Part shown: positions 1 through 8,475 of the stretch, one piece after another | How the letters are laid out: each line of letters starts with the position of its first letter | Position numbering within the stretch: the first letter of the stretch is position 1 | Origin: Bog-113 sp963752695 | GTDB lineage: Bacteria; Acidobacteriota; Terriglobia; Bryobacterales; Bryobacteraceae | Reading direction: 5' to 3' | Assembly (NCBI GenBank): GCA_963752695.1 | Contig: CAVVZB010000001.1 | Span: forward strand, 496,001-560,000 | DNA: 64,000 nucleotides | Made by a program: the position numbers and the translations under genes | Notes under the pieces: model-generated | Databases searched by the model: none | The model's input: only the letters and a program-made list of their open reading frames with translations | Told to the model about the DNA's origin: nothing

Positions 1-430
1 TTAACCGATGGAATGCCTGGGCTTCCTCGATGGCATTTAGATTTTCCCGTTGAATGTTCTCGACTAGCGCTACTTCGAGCATGCGCTCGTCCGGCATGTC
101 CTGGATGTGCACAGGAACCATAGCAAGTCCAGCTAATTTCGATGCCCGCCAACGGCGCTCCCCGGCAATTAGCTCGTAACGATCTCCAACATGGCGCACC
201 ACTAAAGGCTGAATGACTCCGTCCGTGCGGATCGACTGCGCCAACTCACCCAGCGCGCGTTCGTCGAAGTGCTTACGCGGCTGAAATGGGTTCGGCACGA
301 TCGTTTCAATCGGAAGCTCGGTTGGATTGCCAGGGATTGTTGGCGGGGACAGCGGGGCGCTAGCTTCCACCGGCTGGGGCCGGTTGGGAAGCAAAGTGTG
401 CAAGCCTCTACCGAGAGCTCTTTTGTTCAT
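1..430 (-). CDS. parB: Chromosome-partitioning protein ParB, N-terminal part (cut by window edge)
   Basis: DNA-binding CTPase clamp that loads at parS sites and works with ParA in chromosome segregation. About 143 codons are inside the window, read leftwards from the ATG at 430, and the frame is still open at base 1. The N-terminus carries the usual RALGRGL box, then a proline-rich stretch, then the ParB/Srx core: PNPFQPRKHFDE at about residues 46-57 and the CTP-binding GERRWRASKLAG motif at about 94-105. The segment ends inside the VENIQRENLN motif. The start overlaps the end of parA by 23 bases, so the two are translationally coupled. Two parS sites lie just upstream of parA. The helix-turn-helix and dimerisation domains are outside the window. 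Confidence 0.95.
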   Translation of the reverse strand, partial: MNKRALGRGLHTLLPNRPQPVEASAPLSPPTIPGNPTELPIETIVPNPFQPRKHFDERALGELAQSIRTDGVIQPLVVRHVGDRYELIAGERRWRASKLAGLAMVPVHIQDMPDERMLEVALVENIQRENLNAIEEAQAFHRL

Positions 431-1184
431 GGCTGAGGATTTCCTTGGCAAGTTGGATGTAAGCGTCGGCACCCTTTGATTTCGGGTCGTAGAGCAGGAT
501 CGGCTTCCCGAAACTGGGTGCCTCGGCAAGCTTGATGTTTCTCGGGATTATGGCCTTACAGACGTCCGTTCCGAAAAATTCCCGCAGATCGGCGACGACT
601 TGGCGGGTGAGGTTCGTCCGGTCATCGTACATGGTGAGCAAAATGCCTTCGAGCGCGATTTTATGCTTGAATGAGCTGCGGACGCGATCAATCGTGTCGA
701 GCAGTTCAGATACCCCCTCCAGGGCGAAGAATTCGCACTGAATCGGAACTAGAACGGAATCGGACGCGAGCAGGGCATTGAGCGTGAGCAGGTCGAGAGC
801 CGGCGGGCAATCGATCAGCACGTATCGATAAGACTTCTGTACGGCCTGCAGCTTCTCGCGAAGCCGGGTTTCCCGATTGGGCAGCGCGACTAGTTCAATG
901 TTTGCCCCCACCAGATTCTTGTCGGACGGAAGAATGTCCAGGCCGTCGATCTCGGTTTTAATCACCGTGGGCGCGATATCCGCGTTTCCGAGCAGGACAT
1001 CGTAAAAATTAGCTTGTGTCGGATCTTTTCGAATACCCAGGCCGGTGGTGGCGTTGCCTTGCGGATCGGCGTCGATCAGGAGTACTGGGATGTCGTTGAC
1101 GGCTAAAGAGGCAGCCAAATTGATGGCTGTGGTGGTTTTACCAACCCCGCCTTTCTGGTTGGTAATCGAAATAACGCGGGACAA
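408..1184 (-). CDS. parA: Chromosome-partitioning ATPase ParA (Soj)
   Basis: ATPase of the ParA/Soj family, which binds DNA non-specifically and drives movement of ParB-parS complexes. The protein is 258 residues, the usual family length. The deviant Walker A motif KGGVGKTTTAINLA lies at about residues 11-24 and LLIDADPQGNATTG (switch/Walker A') at about 35-48. Walker B is VLIDCPPAL at about 121-129. The start is a TTG at 1184; an in-frame TAG lies only three codons upstream, so no longer version is possible, and no strong ribosome binding site is visible. The gene precedes and overlaps parB. The usual rsmG neighbour is missing here: parA follows mnmG directly, with two parS sites between them. 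Confidence 0.96.
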   Translation of the reverse strand: MSRVISITNQKGGVGKTTTAINLAASLAVNDIPVLLIDADPQGNATTGLGIRKDPTQANFYDVLLGNADIAPTVIKTEIDGLDILPSDKNLVGANIELVALPNRETRLREKLQAVQKSYRYVLIDCPPALDLLTLNALLASDSVLVPIQCEFFALEGVSELLDTIDRVRSSFKHKIALEGILLTMYDDRTNLTRQVVADLREFFGTDVCKAIIPRNIKLAEAPSFGKPILLYDPKSKGADAYIQLAKEILSHEQKSSR

Positions 1185-1224
1185 GCCAAAAGGCTATCAC
1201 GCGGGGGATTGGTTTGCCGAATTA

Positions 1225-1240
1225 TGTTTCACGTGAAACA
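1225..1240. promoter_or_regulatory. parS: parS centromere site 1 (perfect palindrome)
   Basis: The 16 bases read TGTTTCACGTGAAACA, identical to the Bacillus-type parS consensus bound by chromosomal ParB proteins. The site lies in the 79-base gap between the parA start and the mnmG stop. ParB bound here would nucleate the partition complex and could repress parAB. Confidence 0.95.
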
Positions 1241-1247
1241 TTCGGGA

Positions 1248-1263
1248 CGTTTCACGTGAAACA
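1248..1263. promoter_or_regulatory. parS: parS centromere site 2 (one mismatch)
   Basis: The 16 bases read CGTTTCACGTGAAACA, one base away from the parS consensus (C for T at position 1). It sits 7 bases after the first parS and directly abuts the mnmG stop codon at 1264. The centre-to-centre distance is 23 bases, roughly two helical turns, so both sites present a similar face to ParB. Confidence 0.9.
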
Positions 1264-3060
1264 TCAGACTCGCTTGGCGAGCGTTAAATGCACATCCAGG
1301 ATAGAAATAGCAGCGGCTGTCACACCTGGAATTCGACCCGCCTGCCCAAGCGTCACCGGCTGCACCCGCGCTAAACGGCTCTGCACCTCAGTGGAAATCC
1401 CCGGCAGCGAGAAGGAGAAGCCGCTCGGAATCGCTCTAAGCTCATGCTCGCGTACCCGCGCCATCTGCTTAACCTGCTGAGCGATATACCCTTCGTACTT
1501 GCATTCGGTTTCCACCGCATCGACCACACCCGGCACCGGGATTTCCTGTAACACCTCGCGCGTCCAAGCTTCCAACGCGCCCAAGCGCGATTCCGGGCGC
1601 TTCAACCATGCCCCATGAACCGACTTCCCGAGCGCCGCCCTTAATTTTTCCTTCTGATCGGTCTTATTCCGAAAGCGAGCCCAACGGGCGTCATCGACCA
1701 GCCCAACTTCCCGGCCCATTGGAGTGAGCCGCTCGTCGGCATTGTCAATCCGCAAATGCAACCGGAACTCCGCCCGGGACGTGAACATCCGGTAGGGCTC
1801 ATCCGCGCCTTTCGTCACCAGGTCGTCGATCATTAGCCCGATATACGCTTCGGTTCGCGGGATCACCAGCGGCGCTCGCCCCAGAACCTCGAGCGCGGCG
1901 TTCAAGCCGGCCATCAACCCTTGTGCCGAAGCCTCTTCATAGCCCGATGTCCCGTTGATTTGCCCCGCGAGAAACAACCCGGGAAGCTTTTTCACGGCCA
2001 GCCGGTGGTCCAACTCCCGCGCGTCGACCGCGTCGTACTCAATCGCGTACCCCGGCCGGATCATCTCCGCCTGCTCCAGCCCCGGTATGGATGCCACTAC
2101 CGCTGCCTGCACGTCGATCGGCATGCTTGTTGACATCCCATTAACGTAAACTTCGTGCGTATCCAGTCCTTCCGGCTCAAGGAAAATCTGATGACTCGCT
2201 TTTTCAGGGAACTTGACGAACTTATCTTCGATCGACGGACAATAACGCGGCCCAATCCCCTCAATTTGCCCACTATAAAGCGGTGAGCGCTCGATACTGG
2301 CCCGGATAATACGAGCCGTTTCTGCCGTCGTATGAGCCAAGTGGCACTCGATCTGCGGCCGATCGATCCCATCCGTCAGAAATGAGAACGGTGTCGGGAC
2401 CGGATCACCCGCTTGCGGCTGAAAACGCGCCCAATCGATCGAACGGCCATCCAAACGCGGCGGTGTGCCGGTTTTTAATCGAGTCCAAGCGAGATTAAGG
2501 CCGCGAAACTGGTCGGCGAGCAAGTTCGAGGGCGCTTCCCCATTCCGCCCGCATGCATATTGCTGCTCCCCCACATGCGCCAGCCCGTTAAGGAACGTCC
2601 CAGTAGTCACAATCACCGCGCGCGCCAGGATTGTCCGCCCATCGCGTAGCAGCACTCCCGCGACGCGCCCCTGCTCGATGCAAAGCCCCGCCACTTCCGC
2701 CTGTTTGATCCGCAGATTGGGCTCCTGCTCCAGAACCTCTTTCATGCGCTGGCGGTACAACTTCTTGTCGCACTGCGCCCGCGGACTCCACACCGCCGGA
2801 CCACGGCTGGTGTTCAACAGTCGGAATTGAATCCCGGTAGCGTCCGTAACCTCGCCCATAATGCCGCCCAGAGCGTCGATTTCCCGAACTAGATGCCCCT
2901 TGGCAATACCTCCGATGGCTGGGTTGCAGGACATTTGCGCGATCAGATCGCTGTTCATGGTGACCATGGCGGTTCGAAGACCTAGCCGCGAAGATGCCCG
3001 CGCGGCTTCGCAGCCCGCATGTCCCGCGCCAATCACCACAACGTCGAACGTCTCCCGCAT
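1264..3060 (-). CDS. mnmG: tRNA uridine-5-carboxymethylaminomethyl modification enzyme MnmG (GidA)
   Basis: FAD enzyme that, with MnmE, puts the carboxymethylaminomethyl group on C5 of wobble U34 in several tRNAs. The 598-residue protein starts with the dinucleotide-binding motif VVVIGAGHAGCEAARAS (about residues 7-23), followed by the family signature CNPAIGGIAKGHLVREID (about 45-62). The C-terminal GidA-associated motif ECKYEGYIAQQ is present near residue 527. Length is slightly below the typical 620-630. The gene is divergent from purD with only 35 bases between the starts. mnmA, which thiolates C2 of the same base, lies at the other end of the window. Confidence 0.96.
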   Translation of the reverse strand: MRETFDVVVIGAGHAGCEAARASSRLGLRTAMVTMNSDLIAQMSCNPAIGGIAKGHLVREIDALGGIMGEVTDATGIQFRLLNTSRGPAVWSPRAQCDKKLYRQRMKEVLEQEPNLRIKQAEVAGLCIEQGRVAGVLLRDGRTILARAVIVTTGTFLNGLAHVGEQQYACGRNGEAPSNLLADQFRGLNLAWTRLKTGTPPRLDGRSIDWARFQPQAGDPVPTPFSFLTDGIDRPQIECHLAHTTAETARIIRASIERSPLYSGQIEGIGPRYCPSIEDKFVKFPEKASHQIFLEPEGLDTHEVYVNGMSTSMPIDVQAAVVASIPGLEQAEMIRPGYAIEYDAVDARELDHRLAVKKLPGLFLAGQINGTSGYEEASAQGLMAGLNAALEVLGRAPLVIPRTEAYIGLMIDDLVTKGADEPYRMFTSRAEFRLHLRIDNADERLTPMGREVGLVDDARWARFRNKTDQKEKLRAALGKSVHGAWLKRPESRLGALEAWTREVLQEIPVPGVVDAVETECKYEGYIAQQVKQMARVREHELRAIPSGFSFSLPGISTEVQSRLARVQPVTLGQAGRIPGVTAAAISILDVHLTLAKRV

Positions 3061-3095
3061 CTTCCTCCATTTTACGGCTGGTATGTTGAGAAGCT

Positions 3096-4337
3096 GTGAA
3101 TGTCCTCGTTGTCGGCTCGGGTGGCCGCGAAAACGCGCTCGTCTGGAAATTGGCGGCCGACCCCGCTGTCAAAAAGATCTATGCCGCGCCGGGCAACCCA
3201 GGAATTGCGAAACTCGCACACCTTTGCACAAGTGTGGACATTGCAAGCCCTTCCGCACTCGTACAACTCGCTCAAACGATCGCCGCCGATCTCACCGTGA
3301 TCGGTCCCGAGGCGCCGCTGGTCGCAGGTGTTGTCGATGCATTCCGCGCTGCGAAGCTCCCGGTCGTCGGTCCGATCCAAGCCGACGCGCGTCTCGAAGG
3401 CAGCAAAGCCTTCGCCAAAGACTTCTTCGCGGCGAACCGAATTCCGACTGCCAGCTACCACGTGACCTCGTCACTTGACGAAGCGCGCGCGGTACTTGCT
3501 AAATCCCGTTTCCCGCTCGTGATCAAAGCCGACGGGTTGGCGGCGGGCAAAGGCGTCATCATCGCGCAAGACCGGAGCGAGGCCGCTGCGGCAATCGAAA
3601 AGCTCGGCCCTCGGCTAGTGATCGAGGAGTTCCTCACCGGCGAAGAAGTCAGCTTTATTGTTCTCAGCGATGGCCGAGACGTTCTAGCGCTCGAGCCCTG
3701 CCAGGATCACAAAGCGCTTTACGATAATGACCTAGGGCCGAACACCGGGGGCATGGGAGCCTACTGCGATTCCCGTATCCTGACTGCTGCGGAGCGCACC
3801 CAAATCCTAGACACCGTGATCCGGCCGACCATCGAGCGCACCGGCTTCACCGGTTTCCTCTACGCCGGCCTTATGATGACCGCCGATGGACCGAAACTGC
3901 TGGAATATAACGTCCGGCTGGGCGATCCCGAGACGCAGCCAATTCTGCATCGGATGGTGGCGGATTTCGGCCAAGTCCTGCTGGCAAGCGCGCGTGGCGA
4001 GCTGGAACGCATTCGGGTCGAGTGGCTTCCCGAACCCTCGGTGTGTGTCGTTCTAGCTGCTCAGGGGTATCCGAACGCCGCAAATACCGGCGATCCGATC
4101 ACCGGAATCGAAGAAGCCGAAGCAACTGGCGCCATAGTGTTCCACGCCGGTACACGTGTCGACGGCGGCGTGCTGGCGACTAACGGGGGCCGCGTGCTCG
4201 GCGTCACTGCGCGGGGTGCGACGTTACCAGGTGCTATACAAAACGTATACAGCGCAGTCGATCTCATTTCGTTCACTGGCCGGCAATTCCGCCGCGATAT
4301 CGGCAGCAAAGGCCTTTCGCGCTGGGCGTCTGCCTAG
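3096..4337 (+). CDS. purD: Phosphoribosylamine-glycine ligase (GAR synthetase)
   Basis: ATP-grasp ligase for the second step of purine synthesis: phosphoribosylamine + glycine + ATP to GAR. The protein is 413 residues, close to family length. Visible motifs are the N-terminal VLVVGSGGRENALVWKL, the ATP-grasp segment IKADGLAAGKGVIIA (about residues 143-157), the EEFLTGEEVS loop, the glycine-rich NTGGMGAYC, and the metal-binding EYNVRLGDPETQ. The start is a GTG at 3096, which fits the conserved beginning exactly; no ATG is available nearby. It is a single gene followed after 15 bases by tRNA-Arg. Confidence 0.96.
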   Translation: MNVLVVGSGGRENALVWKLAADPAVKKIYAAPGNPGIAKLAHLCTSVDIASPSALVQLAQTIAADLTVIGPEAPLVAGVVDAFRAAKLPVVGPIQADARLEGSKAFAKDFFAANRIPTASYHVTSSLDEARAVLAKSRFPLVIKADGLAAGKGVIIAQDRSEAAAAIEKLGPRLVIEEFLTGEEVSFIVLSDGRDVLALEPCQDHKALYDNDLGPNTGGMGAYCDSRILTAAERTQILDTVIRPTIERTGFTGFLYAGLMMTADGPKLLEYNVRLGDPETQPILHRMVADFGQVLLASARGELERIRVEWLPEPSVCVVLAAQGYPNAANTGDPITGIEEAEATGAIVFHAGTRVDGGVLATNGGRVLGVTARGATLPGAIQNVYSAVDLISFTGRQFRRDIGSKGLSRWASA

Positions 4338-4352
4338 TTACAATGTCCATAC

Positions 4353-4426
4353 GGGCACGTAGCTCAGCTGGATAGAGCGGTCGCCTCCTAAGCGGCAGGC
4401 CAGCAGTTCGAATCTGCTCGTGCCCA
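4353..4426 (+). tRNA. tRNA-Arg (anticodon CCT)
   Basis: A full cloverleaf can be drawn. The acceptor stem is GGGCACG with CGTGCCC. The D arm is GCTC/GAGC and the anticodon stem GTCGC/GCGGC carries loop CTCCTAA, giving anticodon CCT at 4387-4389, which reads AGG. The T arm is AGCAG-TTCGAAT-CTGCT. The discriminator is A at 4426 and CCA is not encoded. Confidence 0.96.
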
Positions 4427-4487
4427 CTTAAACCAGGATTTCATTTACTTTCGTTTATCCGGCAGGACGATTGCTAGACCGATAGGT

Positions 4488-6218
4488 ATGCCCACCACCG
4501 CCCTCTATCACTGGAATGTGGCCGGTAGCCCGATCCAGATTCTGATCGACCTGGCGGTTGTGGACCAATTGAGGGTCGCCGCTGTCGCCGCAACCAATGA
4601 AATCGGTGGGATTCTGCTGGGTCACTTCGATGGGCGTTATACGGTCATCACAGCCCTCGAGAAAATCGAATCGGAGCATCGACGCGGGACTGCCTACACG
4701 TTGTCTCAACGCGATGAGGCGCGTTTGGGCGGCCGTCTGGAAACATTGCGCCGGAAAAATCGGGAAGCCGCCGTCGGATATTTCCGCAGTCACCAACGGC
4801 CCGGCTTGTTTCTGGACGAAGGTGACAACCACGTTTTGTCTTTGTTTTTTCCCGATTACAACAACGTTGCGCTTTTAGTTCGGCCCTCGGCGAATGGTTC
4901 TGCCGTGGGCGGCTTCTTTTTCTGGGAAGATGGTGAGATCAACCGTAAGCAAACGTATCTACCCTTTCCTATGAACGCGCATGAGCTCGAATCCGGAGAT
5001 TTCCCCCTGATGGAACCGGTTCAGGACGCGCACACCGCCAGCTCAACTCCGAGTAGTCCCATCGCGAGCGATCTTGAAACATTTAGCGCCGCCGAGACGA
5101 TGGATCACGCACCACGGCCTGCGGCCATCCCCCCGGTCGATCTACCAGATCCCTACCCGCGCCATGATCGGGAAGCCGACACTTTCGATAAGCGCCCGCT
5201 CGCGAACCGTGCGCCTGCAGCTACTTCCGACGCAGGCAGGCGCTCGTGGCAGCTGATCGGCGTGATCGCGGCTGCTGCAGCGTTTGGCGGCTATTTGATC
5301 GGAACATCGGGTAGCCATCGCGACCGTTTCGGTGCACGCGCCGGTGACATCACGCTGAATTCCGATTCCGATCCGTTACCGGCCAGTCCTGCTCCTTCCT
5401 CGGGACAGGTGCTTCCTTCCGCGGCTTCCCGCAACCAGCCGGCGCCGGCACCCGCCGCGTCCACGACAGCAGCCCCGCCTCCCGTTTCAACTCCCGCGCC
5501 CCCAGCATCATCGTTTAACCAACCCCAGCAGCAGCCTGCTACCGTCAACCCCGTTCCTGGTGTGGTGAGACCGAACCCAACTGCCGATCCTTCGCTCGTT
5601 GCATCCGTTCCCGCGCAGCCCCGGCTCGATGCCGCGCCTCGTCCGGATACCGCGCCTGTGCCGTCGCCTCGCCGAGTGCCGAATCCCGGTGTAGTGACCC
5701 AACCCGCCGCCCGTCCGCCCGTGGACGACAATGCGAACTGGCAGCACTTCCATCCGGCGCCGCCGACGTCCGCCTCGCAAGTGGCCGAATCAGAAGTGGC
5801 CAGTCCTGACGTACGCCCCGTAAGCCGTCCCGTGCCCGCGGCGACATCGTCGGTTTACCTGGAATCGGTAGAGTCCGGTGGAGTGGGCCGTGCGATCAGT
5901 AGGATCCCGCTTTTCGGTCGTCATGCGCACGGTGGCGCAGACTTTACTCCGCCGCAAGCCGTACGGAGTTCCGCCCCTAGTGTGCCGAATAATCTCGCTC
6001 GCGAACTTAGCGACACGCTTCCGGTCGACTTGCGCTTGAAGGTCAATAGCGAGGGCCGCGTGAGTAGTGTTGAAGTACTCTCCCATCAGACGCCCGCGGA
6101 GTTTGTGCGTCTAGCTGGAGATGCCGCTTACGACTGGCAGTTCCAACCCGCCCGTGTGAAAGACAAAGCCGTGGCGAGTGATGTGATCGCGCACTTTAAG
6201 TTTAGGCCGCCGCTGTAA
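4488..6218 (+). CDS. Membrane protein with degenerate JAB/MPN-like N-domain and TonB-type C-domain
   Basis: A 576-residue protein in four parts. Residues about 1-150 look like a JAB/MPN fold: E38 in NEIGGILLG, then GYFRSHQRPGLFLDEGD at 97-113. The JAMM pattern would need His at position 100, which is Arg; H102 and D113 are in register, so the metal site is probably broken. A linker follows, then one membrane helix near 255-273 (LIGVIAAAAAFGGYLIG), then a long Pro/Ala-rich stretch spanning the periplasm. The last 80 or so residues (NNLARELSD to the end, with LRLKVNSEGRVSSVEVLS) match the TonB C-terminal fold. Cytoplasmic sensor plus periplasmic arm is an inference. It stands alone between tRNA-Arg and a convergent gene. 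The JAB reading is by eye and less certain than the TonB-like end. Confidence 0.7.
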   Translation: MPTTALYHWNVAGSPIQILIDLAVVDQLRVAAVAATNEIGGILLGHFDGRYTVITALEKIESEHRRGTAYTLSQRDEARLGGRLETLRRKNREAAVGYFRSHQRPGLFLDEGDNHVLSLFFPDYNNVALLVRPSANGSAVGGFFFWEDGEINRKQTYLPFPMNAHELESGDFPLMEPVQDAHTASSTPSSPIASDLETFSAAETMDHAPRPAAIPPVDLPDPYPRHDREADTFDKRPLANRAPAATSDAGRRSWQLIGVIAAAAAFGGYLIGTSGSHRDRFGARAGDITLNSDSDPLPASPAPSSGQVLPSAASRNQPAPAPAASTTAAPPPVSTPAPPASSFNQPQQQPATVNPVPGVVRPNPTADPSLVASVPAQPRLDAAPRPDTAPVPSPRRVPNPGVVTQPAARPPVDDNANWQHFHPAPPTSASQVAESEVASPDVRPVSRPVPAATSSVYLESVESGGVGRAISRIPLFGRHAHGGADFTPPQAVRSSAPSVPNNLARELSDTLPVDLRLKVNSEGRVSSVEVLSHQTPAEFVRLAGDAAYDWQFQPARVKDKAVASDVIAHFKFRPPL

Positions 6219-6225
6219 GTGAGTC

Positions 6226-7338
6226 CTACTCGGCGCACCCGGAAGTGCCCTTTCTCGCTTGTAACTTAGCTAAGTCCGCCTTTGCCGCGTCCGCCAGACG
6301 GTAAGCTTCCGCCTGAGCCGGTTTACCTGTATCGAAGTTCGTGTCAGGTAATTGGAATCCTGGATCATTAACTTTCTTGAGCAATGCCCGATAGTCTTCC
6401 AGCGTGGCATCAAAGCTTCGCACGAATAGGTCTTCAGTGGCGGGTGTCGGAGTCTTAAATGAAAGTGCCTTCAGTGGCCCGATGTGCGGCACCAGTCGAA
6501 GCAGAAAAGCCACGAATCGCGCGCCCCAACCCGGACGCTCATAATCCCGTCCCCATTCTTTCTCATAGCTGGATCGCGAGATGTTATAGATAAACTTGCT
6601 CCGCACCACCGTCGGCGAATGCTTCTGGATATCTCCTTGCTTCATCGCCCACGCGATCTTGGTAGCCTTGGGGATCGTACCGCTTACTACTCGCCGGTAA
6701 GTGCCAAGTGAATGATCGAGATTGGAAAACAGGTCGTTCATGGACACGCAGTAGGTCTGTTGAAATGCCTTTTCAAGTAATGGCTTGGAAACGCCGAATC
6801 CAATAAAGTCGTGATAAGCCTCGCTCGCATAGAACCCGCGCGCCACCTGCAATACGTCGAAACCGAATTCGGTCTGTAAGTGCGCCGTCGGATTCTGCTC
6901 GTAAGTAATCACATTGCCGTACTGCCGGGCGAGTTTCGGATATAAGATCGGTACCGATCGATTCACACCGATAGAGTGCCCTTCGTCGTCAGCCGCATAG
7001 TGGGCCAGTGACCCGAGAGCGAACGCGTAGTCGTTCAGCGTCGACGCGTCATGGATCAGGTTGACAATGAATGCTCCGCTGCGAATGTAATGAGTAAGAT
7101 CGCTAAAGAGTCGATTACCGGATGGGTAATATCCGAGATCCTGAATAATCGCCCCGCCGTATGCGTATCCATGAGCCGTGGTCAGCTCGGCGGGCGACGA
7201 TTGAGGAAATCGAAGCAGCAGCGCCGGTTTGATCGACGTATCCCAAGCCGAGTCGATAATGGCCTCGTGGCTGAGCACGGAATATGCCGGAAGGACGGCC
7301 GGCGTCAATAGCAATAAAACGATAGGTGCAAAACGCAT
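6226..7338 (-). CDS. Secreted zinc-dependent phospholipase C-like protein
   Basis: Probably exported. The chosen start at 7338 gives a signal peptide (MRFAPIVLLLLTPAVLPAYS); a longer reading to 7434 adds 32 residues without such a feature and would run into the divergent gene. The mature part begins with SVLSHEAIIDSAW and contains THYIRSGAF and HYAADDEGHSIG. These His/Asp-rich blocks resemble the metal ligands of the zinc-dependent phospholipase C / S1-P1 nuclease fold. About 370 residues. The substrate cannot be told from sequence. It converges on the JAB/TonB gene with 7 bases between stops. Confidence 0.75.
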   Translation of the reverse strand: MRFAPIVLLLLTPAVLPAYSVLSHEAIIDSAWDTSIKPALLLRFPQSSPAELTTAHGYAYGGAIIQDLGYYPSGNRLFSDLTHYIRSGAFIVNLIHDASTLNDYAFALGSLAHYAADDEGHSIGVNRSVPILYPKLARQYGNVITYEQNPTAHLQTEFGFDVLQVARGFYASEAYHDFIGFGVSKPLLEKAFQQTYCVSMNDLFSNLDHSLGTYRRVVSGTIPKATKIAWAMKQGDIQKHSPTVVRSKFIYNISRSSYEKEWGRDYERPGWGARFVAFLLRLVPHIGPLKALSFKTPTPATEDLFVRSFDATLEDYRALLKKVNDPGFQLPDTNFDTGKPAQAEAYRLADAAKADLAKLQARKGTSGCAE

Positions 7339-7406
7339 CGCTTCCCAGTGTATTGCCTTTGGGTAAATCAGCACGATACCTCTTTGACATTTGTAGAATA
7401 GACCAG

Positions 7407-8474
7407 TTGCTTCCCTCATTCCAACGCGCGGCAAACCGGTTCCAGCTATTAGGCGGCTATCTGGGTAGGCGCAGCAGCCTGCGTGGGCTGCCGGTCGAAT
7501 ATATCGTCGAAACCACGGCCAAGTGCAATCTTTACTGCCCCATGTGTCCGCGGGAAACGCACCAGCAACCCAAGGCGGACATGCCGGATGAGATCTTCCA
7601 GCGTCTGGTGCAGGAGTCCGCCCGGTCCGCTGAGCATATGATGTTGATCGGTCTTGGAGAGCCGCTCCTCGATCCTCGAATCTTCGACCGCGTCGAATTC
7701 TGCCAGCGTCATAACATCTCGACTCTGCTCTCGACGAACGGAACCCTGCTCGACGAAGCGATGGCCCGGCGTCTGCTGGACACTCGCGTGGAACATGTGA
7801 CGCTGAGTTTCGACGGCGCGACTAAGGAGAGCTTCGAGTTCTATCGCAAGGGCGCCCGCTTCGAGAAGGTTCGGGAAAACTTCATCCGCTTCGCCCGCAT
7901 GAAACACGATCGCGGCAGCAAGTTACAAGTGGTCGTGCAGATGGTGCGCATGGCTCGCAATGCCGGCGAAGTCGATAGCTTCATCCGGTTCTGGAGCGCA
8001 GTCCCGGGTGTGGATAGCGTCCGCATCAAGGAAGACGAGACTAACCTGTTACCACGCGGACCTAAGACAGCGGGGGCCGGTTATCCGTGTCATTATCTTT
8101 GGCGCGGTCCGGTTTACGTGAAGTATAACGGCGATGTTTACCCTTGCTGTCAAAGTTACATGCTCGATGGCGAGCCGATCGGCCGCATCGGTGACAGCTC
8201 ACTACATCAGATTTGGAACTCTAATAGCATGCGGCATCTGCGCGAGATGCATGTGAGCGGGCGCGCGGGAGAGGTTCCCATGTGCGCGCGGTGTTGCAGC
8301 ATTGTCCCGCATCCAACGTTAGTAGTCGGGAGCCTGCTCCTGCATGGCCGCACCGTGCGAAGGTTTCTTCCGGCTGTGGAACGCATGGTGCGCGTGTCGC
8401 GGCTCCCACGTAAGCTTCTGATTTCCGCAACCCAGCGCCGGCAAGAACCGGGGAACGAAGACCCGAGCAACTAA
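7407..8474 (+). CDS. Radical SAM protein with SPASM-like C-terminal domain
   Basis: Radical S-adenosylmethionine enzyme of unknown product. The cluster motif CNLYCPMC lies in VETTAKCNLYCPMCPRE, followed by a glycine-rich GLGEPLLDP segment. The C-terminus has a cysteine-rich SPASM-like block: YPCCQSYML, then MCARCC. The reading frame is open from a GTG at 7326, but that would overlap the start of the divergent phospholipase-like gene. A TTG at 7407 leaves room for promoters and begins MLPSFQRAANRFQLL; the true start is uncertain. It is the first gene of an operon with an ArnT-like transferase (1 base downstream) and a GT2 transferase, suggesting a role in making or modifying a cell-surface glycan or lipid. 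Confidence 0.85.
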   Translation: MLPSFQRAANRFQLLGGYLGRRSSLRGLPVEYIVETTAKCNLYCPMCPRETHQQPKADMPDEIFQRLVQESARSAEHMMLIGLGEPLLDPRIFDRVEFCQRHNISTLLSTNGTLLDEAMARRLLDTRVEHVTLSFDGATKESFEFYRKGARFEKVRENFIRFARMKHDRGSKLQVVVQMVRMARNAGEVDSFIRFWSAVPGVDSVRIKEDETNLLPRGPKTAGAGYPCHYLWRGPVYVKYNGDVYPCCQSYMLDGEPIGRIGDSSLHQIWNSNSMRHLREMHVSGRAGEVPMCARCCSIVPHPTLVVGSLLLHGRTVRRFLPAVERMVRVSRLPRKLLISATQRRQEPGNEDPSN

Positions 8475-8475
8475 G

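Noticed and set aside
1..4352. Replication origin near parAB-mnmG
   Set aside because: The gene set is often close to oriC, but no cluster of DnaA boxes or AT-rich unwinding element was seen, and dnaA is not in the window.
5291..5731. Gly-rich minus-strand frame
   Set aside because: Mirror of the Pro/Ala-rich linker of the TonB-type gene; low-complexity shadow.
7384..7389. TTGACA as a promoter for the radical SAM gene
   Set aside because: No matching -10 box at the right distance, and it lies just before the proposed start.
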